This document shows positions 33,356 through 44,730 of a stretch of 64,000 nt of DNA, one piece after another; the stretch's first letter is position 1; every line of letters starts with the position of its first letter. The translations under genes and the position numbers were made by a program. Source of the DNA: Agapetus fuscipes (lineage: Eukaryota > Arthropoda > Insecta > Trichoptera > Glossosomatidae); contig OX637344.1 of NCBI GenBank assembly GCA_951799405.1, positions 8,618,001-8,682,000 on the forward strand, written 5' to 3'. Under the pieces are notes generated by a model that ran no database searches, was not told where the DNA came from, and was given only the letters and a program-made list of their open reading frames with translations.

Positions 33356-33904
33356 AAAGACATAAGGAATAAGTAATTGATTCAAATTTGTAGGTACTAA
33401 AATAATAGAAAACCACTGTAATGTTATCTCCATTTTGATACTGCATTGAATAAAAAGCTTTAGAAACAATTTCGGATGGTGCAAATCATACCTCAAAGGT
33501 TTTGTACAAGATTTTCCTTGCGAATGTCGTTTTCTAAGTCGGCGACCAAGCTCGCAGAGGCTTCCTGAAGTGAGATTCACACAAATCTAAAAATGTTAAT
33601 ATTTATGTACCGGAAAAGATTGGTTCATTGCATTATCTTTAGAAATTTATTTCAGAAAAACACCAACGCTCACCAAAAAAGACATAAATGTATTTGTTCA
33701 TTTATTTTACATTCTCATCGGTAAGGCAAAAGATAGTTCCTACAATCCGATAAAATGTTTTGCAGTTTTTATGTTTCTTTGAAATCACTTTTTAGATCAT
33801 CATTTTCCACCTGACTTTTCATCTTACATACCGAGTCTTCTTCTCACTTCCTCGTGAATTCTTCCAACATAGAACCAACCGCATTCTAGCTTTGTACCTG
33901 AACA
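33356..33904. other. No feature recognised
   Basis: AT-rich unique-looking sequence. Confidence 0.35.
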
Positions 33905-34015
33905 CCAAGTATAAAACGTAGCGTTCAAACCCAACCGTAACGCTTACCAAAAAATGACTAGGAACTTAAACAGCGTCTCCAGTGAGGGTTTTAGTTTTGA
34001 TACATTTTTTGTTGA
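33905..34015. repeat. FbF fold-back element
   Basis: CCGTAACGCTTACCAAAAAA at the left and TTGATACATTTTTTGTTGAG at the right. The centre has GGAACTTAAACAG and an inverse TTTTAGTTTTG. Confidence 0.5.
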
Positions 34016-34284
34016 GTTTACATATTAAAGTTCATACTTGTGGGAAGTGTGAAGCCTCTATTGTACCTCAAAGTATGAAGGAAGCTATCATACATAAGTA
34101 CACGGTGTGTTTACTAAGCTTCAAGATGCATATAATTTTTTATTATTTGTTTTTTGTATTACTTCTGTGTAACTTAACTCTGTTAGCATTTTGATAGAGG
34201 TAACAAGAGCCTCTGCAGATTTTCTCTTTCAACTCATTCATATCCATCACCCTTTTCAAACATCTGTTGTTTTTATTCCATTTT

Positions 34285-34400
34285 ATAATCTTAGTTGCAA
34301 ATACATATATATTAACATTTAAGATACAAATTTAATGCGTGTCCCCAAGCAGACACGAGTAATTGGCGCTAAAACAGGCCGTCCATGCGTAAGCCAAACT
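34285..34400 (-). repeat. RepA tail half
   Basis: TATAATCTTAGTTGCAAATA and CCCAAGCAGACACG, ending near GCGTAAGCC. The head half is missing. Confidence 0.6.
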
Positions 34401-34437
34401 AAATATGTACCAAATATAATTTTAAAAAGTCACCATC

Positions 34438-34785
34438 AAAACCGGTCGATAGCTCAGTTGGTAGAGTGCTTGCATTCCATGCCGTGAGCTCGGGTTCGAA
34501 TCCCACCGAGCGCGAGGGTGTCAGAAATGATTTCCCGTTTCGGTGTTTATTTCAAACCCCAAAATAATAATACCGGCAAGGTTTACTCAGCCTTCACAAG
34601 AAATGAGTACCAGCTCTCTCGGGAGCTGGGAAAACACCACTTCAACTGAAGTGGTTGGCGTAAGGCCGGCCCCCTTACCTGTAAAAATAAATAGGTTCAA
34701 CTCGCCACATGCGACCCCTTCGGGGATAACGCGGCAAGAAGTTACACTATATGTGTAGCTTAGTTGCGTTGCGTTGCGTTGCACC
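34438..34785 (+). mobile_element. SineB reference copy, full length, intact Pol III boxes
   Basis: A tRNA-derived SINE. The head 34438-34510 contains GATAGCTCAGTTGGTAGAGT (box A) and GGGTTCGAATCCC (box B), folding like a tRNA with a CATGCCG anticodon-arm region. The unrelated body has TTTACTCAGCCTTCACAAGA, a CCAGCTCTCTCGGGAGCTGG hairpin and CCCCTTCGGGG. It ends GTGTAGCTTAGTTGCGTTGC with a (GTTGC)n tail. Transcription by RNA polymerase III and mobilisation by a LINE are known for this class. It encodes no protein, and the partner LINE is not identified. Confidence 0.85.
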
Positions 34786-34845
34786 TTGTTCATCACTGGA
34801 TGCTTTAACAATGCCCACAATCTAATCAAGCCATATATTTGTTAG

Positions 34846-35035
34846 GGTTTGCTGGTTCACTCAGTGAAAGTCCGTTCTATAACACAGTTTTAATTTACTT
34901 AATTTTTTTTTTGTTGGCTCGAATATTTTCACCTCAAAAAGGCACCCACTGCTCCTGAGGATGCCTTTTTAAGACAAAAATATTCGAGCCAAAAAAAAAA
35001 ATGTAAGTGAATGAAAACTGTTATTTTTTACAAAT
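34846..35035. repeat. HpE hairpin element
   Basis: Leader TTAGGGTTTGCTGGTTCACT. The arms GGCTCGAATATTTTCACC / GACAAAAATATTCGAGCC and AAAAAGGCA / TGCCTTTTT surround a loop of about 15 bp containing CTCCTGAGGA. The hammerhead-like CTGAGGA...AAGACAAAAA core is degenerate. Confidence 0.65.
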
Positions 35036-35446
35036 AAAAATAAATCAAGCCAAACATGATTCGGTCTTCCCATTTTTCCAATTTCATTTCACAGTTATTT
35101 TTGTTTACACACTTTTGGATCATCAGACATGTCTCGAGACTTTGCAGACACACCTTGCACAGCGCACGGCAGTGTGGGAAGGAATTGTTAAGTGAAAAGT
35201 AAATTCGCGCCGCCGCACGACACAAAAAACTTTGATATGAAAACTTGGCTCTGTTCTGGTGTAAGCCAAATACGCGGGAAATGTGACTGGCGTGGGAACA
35301 ATGGAAGGCACCGCTTTTATTTTAATAAAAAGTGTACAGAAATAGAAAACTGCTTGCAAATATCATACATTTGAATATAACATTCGAATTGAATACTGAT
35401 TGTTTTTTTGTACAAATAATATGAATCTATGTTTTTTTATTATTGT
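35036..35446. other. No feature recognised
   Basis: Overlapping short frames on both strands, none with recognisable motifs. Confidence 0.35.
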
Positions 35447-35702
35447 CCCTTGATATTTTATAACTCGGTATGAGATTGACCAGCTATAGTGTTAAAGATG
35501 GTTCACTTTGCCAATGTTAACCGTGTTTCAAGGAAGGTGGATAAGAGTTGCTTGGCTTAAATATTAATTTGAGATAGGTTTGTTTATGTTGTGAGTTCAC
35601 ATGCGGAAAATACAAGCGCGAACTTATACATGCCTCATTGTGTGTATGCATTTATTACGAAACCTTAATGTACTATATCTTTTCAACTCAGATTATAGAT
35701 AG
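35447..35702 (+). repeat. RepA copy
   Basis: CCTTGATATTTTATAACTCG, GGTTCACTTTGCCAATGTTA, AGTTCACATGCGGAAAATAC and TCAACTCAGATTATAGATA, full length but diverged. Confidence 0.7.
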
Positions 35703-35954
35703 GTTTATTTCAGATCTATGATCAATGAAATTAACACTCTTGTATTGCGTCACATTTCACGACTTTTTTCGGCAGTTTTTTTTATATTTTGAACTAATTT
35801 TAACGTCAAAATTTATCTTCTAGGAACCAGAAAAATTCCATACTGTTGCCTACCAACGCATAGAATGCTATGTATGCTACTGCAAGAATAACAATTTGTC
35901 TAATAAATACATATTTTCAATTCCAAAGCTTAGATATTATTATGTAAATGTATC

Positions 35955-36085
35955 TATATCTACAATCTGAGTTGCAAATATAAACTTCATTCAAGGCGCA
36001 TATTCAAAGCACGCTCACAAGCAGGGACGTATAAGTTCGCGTATGCACAATTGTATGAACACACTGCATGTGTACTTCAAAAATC
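35955..36085 (-). repeat. RepA tail half
   Basis: CTACAATCTGAGTTGCAAAT and ACAAGCAGGGACGTATAAGT, ending near CTGCATGTGTACTTC. Confidence 0.6.
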
Positions 36086-36274
36086 ATCGATGTAATTAAA
36101 TGAAAACATGAAAGCAAAAGCAGAATTTTTCCTTGGAAAATGAAGCATTGTTTTCTACAATGCGTAATTAAAAAAAAATTGTAAGATCTTTGATGTAGTA
36201 ATATTTTTATTGATGAAAAATTACAATAATGTGTGAGTGAACAACGCATATAATTTTTATAGGTGTATAAAAAA

Positions 36275-36370
36275 ATTACGTAAGTGAGTGTTCCAAATTA
36301 TGTATGAAAAGTTGCAGAGGCGCTATCCCAATTACATACAAAATTTGGAATATGTGCTCACTTACTACCT
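36275..36370. repeat. Small fold-back
   Basis: AAGTGAGTGTTCCAAATTAT pairs imperfectly with AAATTTGGAATATGTGCTCA and the following CTTACT. Loop about 30 bp. Confidence 0.45.
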
Positions 36371-36868
36371 CACAAAGTTAATGTTAAAACTCAGAGTAAA
36401 AATGGTAATTGCTCATTGACACGTTATTATTATTCAACACTCTGATTTTCTCTTACGTTATTTCTCCTTTTACAAACTATGGGTTTGTTTTTGTCAAGAA
36501 AATATTTTTTTATGTCAATAAAAGGTTATGTTTGCAGATTTAAGAATTTATTTATGTTAGTTAATAAGTGTACACAAATTGCTACAGTATTTTTGTTTCG
36601 TAATTAAGGGAAATATGGGTATGTAAGGCGACATTCGCTTGAAGATTCAAGCATTCATAGCAAGTAGATACGCCAAAAATAAATGTTGAAATGAAACTGT
36701 GTGACATTTAATCAAAAATTTATAGCCTTGTTTTTTTACAGGAAAACTTAAGAACGCGAATAAAACAAAAATTAAATACAAAGTCACAATAAAGCATTAT
36801 TTTCATTTTCATTTTGTTATAAATTAAGCCCGAATTTCATAATAATCATGATGATCTTTGTTTTTTAT

Positions 36869-36980
36869 CTTGTAATTCCACATGCGGCATGTGAAAGCGC
36901 GAGTTAACATGTGTCTGCTTGTGGGAATTCATCTAATATGAATCTCAAATGAATTATACTTTGCAACATAGATTATAAAT
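36869..36980 (+). repeat. RepA tail half
   Basis: TCCACATGCGGCATGTGAAA, GTGTCTGCTTGTGGGAATTC and CTTTGCAACATAGATTATAA. Confidence 0.65.
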
Positions 36981-37269
36981 TATGGATCTCGCAAAGTTTA
37001 TATTGGATTCCAAGGTTTCATGTATTTTTTCCTTCACATACCCATAATACATTATGACCATTTTTGAAGTTGTTCTTTTTCATGGCAACTTCCTTCCATA
37101 AATCGACTTCATTTTTATAAAGTCATACATTTTTTCAGAAAGGTGCTTTCTCGTAGCAATAATTACGTTAAGACACAATTCAATATAAGGCGTCTGAAAA
37201 TCTTTCAGGCAGAGAGCTTTCTCAGGCTAATAAAGCTAAGAATGATGGATATAAGGTTAAGCTAGTATA

Positions 37270-37390
37270 AGACCTGACGTTAAAAATCAACCCAAGTGTT
37301 TTACCAAAAGTGTGTTGAAATTAAAACGCTCGTTAGAGGTTTTTGTCATATTTTGAAAAAATGCAATGACTGATTTGCAGCAAAAAGTTT
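37270..37390. repeat. FbF-like element, diverged
   Basis: GTGTTTTACCAAAAGTGTGT, AAATTAAAACGCTCGTTAGA, then TTTTGTCATATTTTG. A weak inverse arrangement like the other FbF copies. Confidence 0.35.
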
Positions 37391-37564
37391 TATACTTGGG
37401 GTAAATAAATTTTATTAGTAAGTAGAGGAAAAATCAAACCATCTCTTTTCAATTTTATTTGAAAAGTTTCCTAGAAAAATGAAATTAATAAAGATGAATG
37501 AGGTTTAACAAATATCAATTAAAGATAAATTTTAGTAAATGTCTTTTAATAAAAGAAAAAAAAA

Positions 37565-37650
37565 TGAAATAGGTACCGAATCGCTACATGTGATTCCTTC
37601 TTGGAAAGCGCAGGCAAAAAGTGACACTTTATGTGTAGCTTAGCTACATT
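37565..37650 (+). mobile_element. SineB 3' end
   Basis: AATAGGTACCGAATCGCTAC, TGATTCCTTCTTGG and TTTATGTGTAGCTTAGCTAC. Confidence 0.6.
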
Positions 37651-38504
37651 TTTCTAATACTGATACTAAATTTTTGGAGATTTTTTCTACGTTATAATGT
37701 AAAAATGAAACGCAAAGTTTTTCTTCACAAGTTGATTTATTTCCTCGAGCGTTTTCAATCTTACATTATCAAGAGAACAAGGAAATGGTGTGATAACATC
37801 GAAAGCGCTTGAGAACATCAACCAACTCGGGAAGACAGTGATGTCTTACTTGGAACTGGAAGATTTTAAGTATACAATAGAACCATCTGCATGTGAGAGA
37901 GTAAAAACGATTAAATGGATGTTCTGAATATTTTGTAATCTGTTCTCTACGGCGACGAAAAACATTGTGTCTAAATTTTGCCACCTTTGACTTGTTTATT
38001 AATTCTCCGACATAAAATTATTTTTAAATTAAAATTCTTTTTTTTAATTTTCGTGTTTTGACCTACTTACTTGAAATGTGATTTAGAATTTAATAGAAAA
38101 ACAAAATACTCATTTTTTTTTCAAAGATTAAATTTTAAAAGACGTTTAAATTTTATTTTGTAATTAAAAGGATGAGAATTTGTGCTGCTTATCCTATTAT
38201 AAATGTTTCGAAAGCTGTAGGGATTTTTTTAAAATATTTTCATCATACAAGTTTGTAAACAATTTTCACCTTAATAATAAACAATGTTACAATTTCTTTA
38301 ACAAGTTTCTAAAGAAATTATCCAACGTTGTAATTATTTTTTTAGGAATATGCGCATTAACGTTCTTTTGTTTCAGCTTTAGTTAATTAATTCGCTTTGA
38401 AAGAAGAAAATGCAGAAAAGACCAAAAAAAGGTTGATATAAAATTTCAGTTTAAATTACATTGAAATTATATTTTTTTAATTTTATATAATTTGAATATT
38501 TTTT
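37651..38504. other. No feature recognised
   Basis: AT-rich with several short open frames of low-complexity composition. Confidence 0.35.
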
Positions 38505-38775
38505 AGGGTTTGGTGGTTTACACAGTAAAAGTCCATTGTATATTAATTAAAAAACACACTGTTTCAATTCACTTATTATTTATTTTAAATATGCCAAACG
38601 TTTTCGCCTAAAAAGGCATCCTCAGGACAATGACAATGTCCTTTTTTTTTATGATGATTTGAACTTTTGATTTGATGATTTGAACAATGAACTTTTTAGG
38701 CGAAAAAGTTTGGCATATTTAAAATAAATAATAAGTGAATTGAAACAGTGTGTTTTTTAATTAATATATTATATA
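38505..38775. repeat. HpE hairpin element with long loop
   Basis: Leader AGGGTTTGGTGGTTTACACA. Arms of about 75 bp (38541-38615 and 38692-38770) pair almost perfectly, including ACACACTGTTTCAATTCACT / AGTGAATTGAAACAGTGTGT and TTTTCGCCTAAAAAG / CTTTTTAGGCGAAAA. The left arm keeps the reverse of CCTGAGGATGCC. The loop has a GATTTGAAC direct repeat. Confidence 0.7.
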
Positions 38776-38819
38776 ATTTGTATTTAAAGTTAAATGAGAA
38801 TTATTCTCAATCCATCTAT

Positions 38820-39062
38820 CCATCTAAGTCGAAAAGAAAGATAATCATTACTTAAGATTCATGTTTAATGCATGTCCACTAGAAAGGAGTGTAATTTCGC
38901 GCAAACACATGCTGTATTTTGACTTAAAAATAAACAACAATATCTATGTTATATAAATATTAAAGTTAACATTCTAGCCGCCTTTTCATGCAAACATTGG
39001 TAAAAGAAAACCAATTTTACAGTATGGGTAGTAAGCCTCATTCCGACCACTAAGTTAAAGAA
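38820..39062 (-). repeat. RepA copy, diverged, with internal change
   Basis: CCATCTAAGTCG tail, AATTTCGCGCAAACACATGC, and head ACAGTATGGGTAGTAAGCCT / CTAAGTTAAAGAA. Confidence 0.65.
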
Positions 39063-39221
39063 AAAAATGTATTTATTTATTGGCAATAGTAAATTAAGAG
39101 CAAGGTAGATTATATAAATATTTACTTTTATTTGTCTCATGTGCACCCACACATATTTTTATAACCTCGGTCACAAAAAACAGATTCATTGCTTTTCACT
39201 TGTACATAATATGTAATCGTA

Positions 39222-39430
39222 AATGATAAAGGAAAAACAGTTTTGTTTTCGATTACGTGAGTATATTTTTATAAACCACAACCGGTTTCGCAAACATCCG
39301 TTCGCATCATCAGGTGGATAAATTAATACTTTATCCACCTGATGATGCGAACGGATGTTTGCGAAACCGGTTGTGGTTTATAAAAATATACTCACGTAAT
39401 CGAAAACAAAACTGTTTTTCCTTTATCATT
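39222..39430. repeat. Perfect 101-bp inverted repeat (7-bp loop)
   Basis: 39222-39322 is the exact reverse complement of 39330-39430, base by base, around the loop TTAATAC. Each arm carries CCTGATGATGCGAACGGATG followed by a GTTTGC stem partner and GAAACCGG, a hammerhead-like order. The outer bases continue as a near match (GTAATCGT...), with an ~8-bp deletion on the left. The absence of mismatches points to a recent origin. Confidence 0.85.
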
Positions 39431-39702
39431 AATGATGAACGATTACAAAGTTAATGCCTCTACAATCAATAAAATTGTAATCGTAAAATTTATTATATAA
39501 CATGTAATACTATAAAATTAAATAACACCCATAAAATTATTTTTATGCAACGTTTATTTGCCCAAAATTCAACTTTTAATTTTTTGATATTTTCTAAAGC
39601 ATTTAAATAACAAGTTCTTCTTTTGATAATGGTTCGATACCATCGAAAGTGCTCGAGGAAATAATTCAACTCGTGAAAATAAATCCAATACAAATAAAAA
39701 TC

Positions 39703-39940
39703 GTCGGTGTTATGGCCGAGGGGGCCAAGTGAGCTGGTCTTTCTAGCGTGCTTGGAATAGAACAACGTTGGTTCGATCCCCGCCTGGGTCATTTGTCCAT
39801 AGCTTTGACTCTAGTACAACAGATGTTATTGGGTAATTATTAATAAATAATTCATTAAAATAAACAATAATGAATTATTAATAGATGATATTAATACCTG
39901 TTTCTGGCCAGGCAGAAACGGTTGGTGATTTGGATTAAAC
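39703..39940 (+). mobile_element. SineD copy with AT-rich insertion
   Basis: Head GTCGGTGTTATGGCCGAGG and GTTGGTTCGATCCCCGCCTG (box B), Ser-tRNA-like. Then GTACAACAGATGTTATTGGG, a TAATTATTAATAA insert also present at 47.95 and 61.45 kb, and CTGGCCAGGCAGAAACGG. The insert marks a SineD subfamily. Confidence 0.75.
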
Positions 39941-41275
39941 ATGACGGGGGCATAATGAACGACAATTTTCAGTAATAGTAATGACTAAAAGCATGGAAAA
40001 GACGCCACGTGCTGCAATGGAACCAAGTTCATAAATCAAAAAACAAAATAAAAGACTCACCAAGCCCTGCTTGTCCTGCTTTCATTTTCCGCCAATGGTA
40101 AAACACAGATTTGTTTTAAAGTTTTCGTTTTTTTATTGTTCAAAAACTATTTTTTTTCACACCTGCCAAAAAACTACCTTATTTTATTTTTAATAAGCAC
40201 TTTGTAATAAAACTACATATTTATGTATCATGAAAACAAACCAGGTTTTTCATTATATTTAAGAAAGTCAATAAAGCATTTTTGGAAAACTTGTATAGAT
40301 TTTTGTAAATGCTTTAAAACTTGAATACCTCACAGGTAAAAAAAAAAAAAAAATTGATGTTTTATTTAACAAATCATTGATTAACAAAAACATTATGGTC
40401 TTTTTCATTTAAAAATCCATTAATGGTCCATTCAAATAATGTCGACGGAATGGTTAATTGGAATAACTAGTCCAATCTACATTATTTAATAATTATGAGA
40501 ATATTCTTTTTCAATGCTTCATTTTATCTAACAAAACATAAATTTGTGATGTAAAAAATATTGTTTTTTTTTAAATCAAGGCCACTGTTAAGGAGATCGT
40601 AAAAATATATTTAAAATATATATTCACAAGGTAGGTAGGTACACATAAGTAGCGGGTTCCGTTTTTGTTTGCGTCACACCTCAAAGGCCCTCTCAAATCA
40701 CGGATAAAATTTTTTGTGAAATTGCTTTTCTAGTGCTCCTTTAAGGGCATCAACACTTTTTAGTTTGTTCTGACGATACATAAATACTTAAACACTTTCA
40801 ATACATAAACAAGTTTAAATTTTAGTCCGATGTAAGATCAAATTAAAAAAAAAAAAAAAAAAGTATGTTAAAACCAGATTTTTATTTTAGTAAAACTAAT
40901 GAACAAGCCTGTTTGAGAGGCGTTTGAACTGAATCAAGTGATTATTATGGTTGAACGGAAAACTCCAAGACAACAGTGGTAATTATTTATCGATTGTAAG
41001 AGACTATCAGAGCGTAGCAAGGAACCACTTTCGATCTCAGGCCTTTTCGGTACACTGGCACAGATCTACCTGCTGTGATAAGTTTTATAAGCTCGGCTGC
41101 TAAGCGATGGATAATGGATCGCTAAGTGAGGGAGGTGGTGTGAATAGAGATGCAACTCGGGATGGACGTTTGAATACCGGGGAAAACTTTTAAATTTTTA
41201 AAATGAATTCGAAATAATTCTGAGAGTTCTGCTAAGATATCTTTGGTGTGTTTTAAAAATAATAAATAAATATTA
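39941..41275. other. No gene recognised
   Basis: AT-rich with poly-A runs near 40338 and 40845. GCGTCACACCTCAAAGGCCC (40669) is a short SineC-like scrap. Confidence 0.35.
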
Positions 41276-41501
41276 GGATGATTTGGTAAGCGCTGTTTAC
41301 ACCTTTTAAGAGCTTTCTGCATGCATCGTTCATCGCTAAAGAGGGTGCCTATACTCATAAAGACACATCGGGACCAGACTGTTCAACCCAGCAAAAAATA
41401 TATTTTAACAATGAAATATTTTTTTGTGCTTTGTTGAATGAAACCCAATACCAACCAATCAAGAGTCCAAAGCCTAAGCCTATAGACTACAGACCGGTCA
41501 A
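41276..41501 (-). mobile_element. SineC copy, diverged
   Basis: AGGATGATTTGGTAAGCGCT, GTTCAACCCAGCAAAAAATA and TTTTTGTGCTTTG, ending at the head GACTACAGACCGGTC. Confidence 0.6.
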
Positions 41502-42041
41502 ACATAATTTTGCATTACAAATATGCAGCATTTTGATCATAAATAAATCAAATCAAATCTTTGCTGGTTTTTTCATTATTTCAATTATGCTTTTTGTACC
41601 AAGATGTATCATATTAAAACTGTTTGTTTGCTATTTAAATAAAAAAAAAAAAAAAACAAACTGGGATTCCGGTTTTCATTACCAACTCCGCAATCCCTAC
41701 GTCATCTTGCCTTGGCATGAGCTCTCAGTGGGAAATTGTGCGATTGAAACATTTTTGCTTGTAAGACATTTTAAATCACAAACAATAATAATAAATGTTT
41801 AATTGTACGTATAGATGCACACACGACAACAACTGTGTGGGAAAGAAATTACGACGAGAAAACCGCGCGGGGATTCCCGGTATTGTTTGTAATAAAATCA
41901 ATGTTATGTAGATACCTACATGATTATCTGATCAAGGACTATACAAAAATGAATAATTTGCCCTAGTTGTGATCATTATACCAAATATCGATTTGATTCA
42001 AAGTATGATATTTTATTTGGGGTGATTGTAACTTCCTCAAC
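41502..42041. other. No feature recognised
   Basis: A 123-codon frame running out of the SineC copy (41431-41802) includes a poly-Lys stretch from a poly-A run. Not a credible gene. Confidence 0.4.
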
Positions 42042-42275
42042 TGATTTATTTGGTGAGCGCTGTTTTTGCGTGAATCACAACACAAGAGCTTGGTTCTCGC
42101 TACAGAAAGTGCTATCTACAAAAGAAAGACCCAATTTCTGCAAGGCTGAATAGATCTTATGTGACTGGAAGAGGCATTTGAATTTTTCAACCCAGGAAAT
42201 ATCAAATTTTGAAAATTAAATTATTTTTTGTGTGCTGTGCCGGAAATCGAACCCACGACCTTCCGATGGTGCGAC
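42042..42275 (-). mobile_element. SineC copy
   Basis: TTATTTGGTGAGCGCTGTTT, AGAGCTTGGTTCTCGCTACA and GCCGGAAATCGAACCCACGA, the box-B region of the head (read on minus). Confidence 0.7.
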
Positions 42276-42284
42276 ATCCCCAGG

Positions 42285-42520
42285 TGAATCTTGACCTCCT
42301 CGATCAACGAAAGCCACCGCTGCCTGTTCAACGCCTTCCTCCTCCAGTCCCAAACTCCTGTCACACGGCATTCTGCCACCTTTCCATTCAGCCACCTCAA
42401 TCTGAGCAATCGCATTGTCATAGGCCCTTTTGGGTCAGTCATCACAACCATCGTTACCAGACTCCCATGGTCCATTTGCCGGGTGCGACGCAGTCAATGC
42501 AGTCTGTTGACTTTTATTGA
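42285..42520 (-). pseudogene. LINE C-terminal relic
   Basis: The minus frame ends RQRWLSLIEEVKIHLG, like the 'D R..W...I.EA/EV' ending of RTE-type LINE ORFs. A homologous stretch (GATCAACCGCTGCCAACACA, CGCCTTCCTCCTTCAGTCCC) lies at 54083-54250. It is fused to the SineC head by insertion or rearrangement. Confidence 0.55.
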
Positions 42521-42757
42521 CTCGATCACATGTACATACATCTTAGCACAGGTTGAGCAGTATATCTGCATCTTTTTTGTCATTTGCACCAATTCTTATT
42601 TAAGCCGTAAATCCCATGAAGAATTTCCCTTTCAAAGATATTTAAAAAGCTTTGATCTCTTTTGGTCAGTGTACAGGTATCGAGACATATGCGAAGACCG
42701 GTTCCTTAAATGTTTTGCAAAGGGTAGTTTTATTACTCCGTGACAGTAGTACGTGAT

Positions 42758-42850
42758 CTAAGTGCTTGTTTGTCTTATCCCCTACAGAGGTAATTTCACA
42801 TAAGCAATGTTTGTATATTTACTGGACCTATGTGTCAATATTTTCCCTAA
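42758..42850 (+). repeat. RepH fragment
   Basis: GTTTGTCTTATCCCCTACAG, GGTAATTTCACATAAGCAAT and TACTGGACCTATGTGTC. Confidence 0.55.
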
Positions 42851-43569
42851 GCTTTTTCGGATTTCTTCTGTCATTGTTATGATAAATTCTATCTTTGATA
42901 AAAATCAATAATCTTTATACGTTAAAATGTTCTTTGATTTGTAATATTGCTGTTTCTGAGAAAACAATTTGAAAACAGCCAAAACACACAAGGTCGCTCG
43001 CCAATTTCGGTCATTGTATTTGATCAAAAACAATGCGTACTTTCATTACAAGATAGTTGGAACTCAATTCTCATGATGTGAGTACCAGTATGGATCTACT
43101 TCTCATGGAATTAACGGGTTTTGAATGAAATTTACATTTTTAGTGAGAGACGAAACGTTAGAACTGTGGTTGCGTGGGAAGCATGGAGCTGTGTAGAGGC
43201 GCTGCCACATACAAAATAATGAACAATAAATATGACTCAATAGAATTTGATAAAAAAAAACCCCTAAAGAGATCTTAAGTATTTGTACAAACTTTTTATC
43301 TGAAAAAAAAATATTCAAACGTTTTCGGCTCTAAATTAAGTGTAGGCACCTAAGAAAAGGAGTAAATAATGCCATATTTTGTCTTTAAGTATTTTTGAAA
43401 TTTCAATGAATTTCATAGCATTCATGCGAAAACTATAAAAAGGAAAAAGTATTTCTTGTACTTTTAATGATTTGTGTTTTGACATTGTGAAAATTAGAAT
43501 TATTAACTGTTTATATTATTAACTTAACTATTAACAAAGAAAACTATTTTTCTTCAATTGCAACACTGT
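42851..43569. other. No feature recognised
   Basis: AT-rich unique-looking sequence. Confidence 0.35.
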
Positions 43570-43650
43570 TTTATTTTCATTATTGTTGTAAAAATTACAG
43601 ATAACAATATTTTCGGTCCTCAGACCAACATCATACATAAATATATACTT
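43570..43650 (-). repeat. Solo Penelope-like end with hammerhead-like relic
   Basis: On the minus strand: GATGTTGGTCTGAGGACCGA followed by AAATATTG and, further on, AAAATAAAACAGTGTT. This matches the end of the element at 50351-51892 (GGTC stem, GAAAACG, ...AACAGTGTTTT). CTGATGA has decayed to TATGATG. Confidence 0.45.
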
Positions 43651-43654
43651 TTCT

Positions 43655-43866
43655 TTTTAAATAGATTTGTGAAGAGGAATGCAAATCAACAACCTATTTG
43701 GCCTGACCTGTTGTCTTAATATGAAAGCAGACGCTTGTGTGTATGCAATGGTATCTCTTGAAGCAGGGTAGAAGTTATGGTCAAATGGGCTAGACGTGAT
43801 TCAAACCAATGTATTCTGTTCCAAATACGCTAGTAAAGAACAGCGACTTGGCTCCCACTTGGCCCT
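43655..43866 (-). mobile_element. SineD copy
   Basis: TAAATAGATTTGTGAAGAGG (3' end), CAACCTATTTGGCCTGACCT, ACACTTGTGTG-type block, and the head GTTCCAAATACGCTAG...GGCTCCCACTTGGCC. Confidence 0.65.
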
Positions 43867-43984
43867 ACTGACAATATATGATGATATAATATGAAACTTC
43901 AGTTTTCGTCTTCATAGAAATATCTCGATTAGAATATGTGGACGACTTTCAGAATTACAGCAAAAGACTTCCACAGGTTGGACT

Positions 43985-44075
43985 CCCGTTTGTTGGACAT
44001 AAGCCGCAGAGTCACAGATCATGGCTCATGGTTCATGACTCATGAGTCGTAGCTCATGGCTCACGCGGAGTCAGT
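43985..44075. repeat. Short TCATGGCTCA degenerate tandem repeat
   Basis: ATCATGGCTCATGGTTCATG, ACTCATGAGTCGTAGCTCAT and GGCTCACG repeat a 10-bp word about seven times. Confidence 0.5.
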
Positions 44076-44344
44076 GAGCCATCGGCTTTACAATCTGCCC
44101 AACCTTCACCTCAATCCACAGTCCATACTTAGCGAGTTGCATAACACAACAAATAGCACGCTGATATTCTGCGTATGTTTTTACATTACGTTTTGGATTA
44201 GTTACGTTTATAATTGGGTCAGACTCTACAAGGCTACATCAGCCATTACTGTCACATAAAATGCACAAACTTTCTTTAGTATGGACTCGGAACAAATGCC
44301 GTAGACTAAAAAATGACGGACATATTGCTAGGGAAGGTATACTA

Positions 44345-44597
44345 TAATCTATAATCTATAATCTAAGTTGCAAGGATATATTCATTTAAAGCTCTCAGAT
44401 GTATGCCCACAAACCAACAAGTGTAGTTCGCGCTTACAAATGCTGAATGTGTACTTACAAATAAAATCCAAACCTCAAATGAACATAAGCCCCACAACTT
44501 TTGCCGACCTTCCCTGAAACAGGGGTGACATTGGCAAAGTGAACCATTTTTTACAGTATGGGTGGTCAGCCTCATACCAACCTATAAGTCAAGGAAT
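44345..44597 (-). repeat. RepA copy, best preserved (reference)
   Basis: Complete on the minus strand from TTCCTTGACTTATAGG through GGTTGGTATGAGGCTGACC, AATGGTTCACTTTGCCAATG, the paired blocks CCCCTGTTTCAGGG, CATTCAGCATTTGTAAGCGC and CTTTAAATG, to the tail TTGCAACTTAGATTATAGAT with three ATTATAG repeats. It has no ORF and no clear tRNA/5S/7SL head. The short tandem tail argues for target-primed mobilisation. Confidence 0.8.
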
Positions 44598-44730
44598 ACA
44601 AATGTTTTATTATTGGTTAGTAAGGATTATAGTCCTATAGATGTGTGCCGATTATATTTTATGTCTAATGGGAATGCTTTAATATGAATCTCAAATCTTA
44701 CATATCTTTGCAACTAATATTAAAGATACA

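Noticed and set aside
34438..34510. tRNA gene
   Set aside because: Boxes A and B are present but the sequence continues into a repeated SINE body with a (GTTGC)n tail; the same head recurs in many SineB copies.
41431..41802. 123-codon frame
   Set aside because: Runs out of a SineC copy through a poly-A tract; a composite of repeats with no domain.
42209..42520. 103-codon plus-strand frame
   Set aside because: Shadow of a SineC head and of the minus-strand LINE relic.
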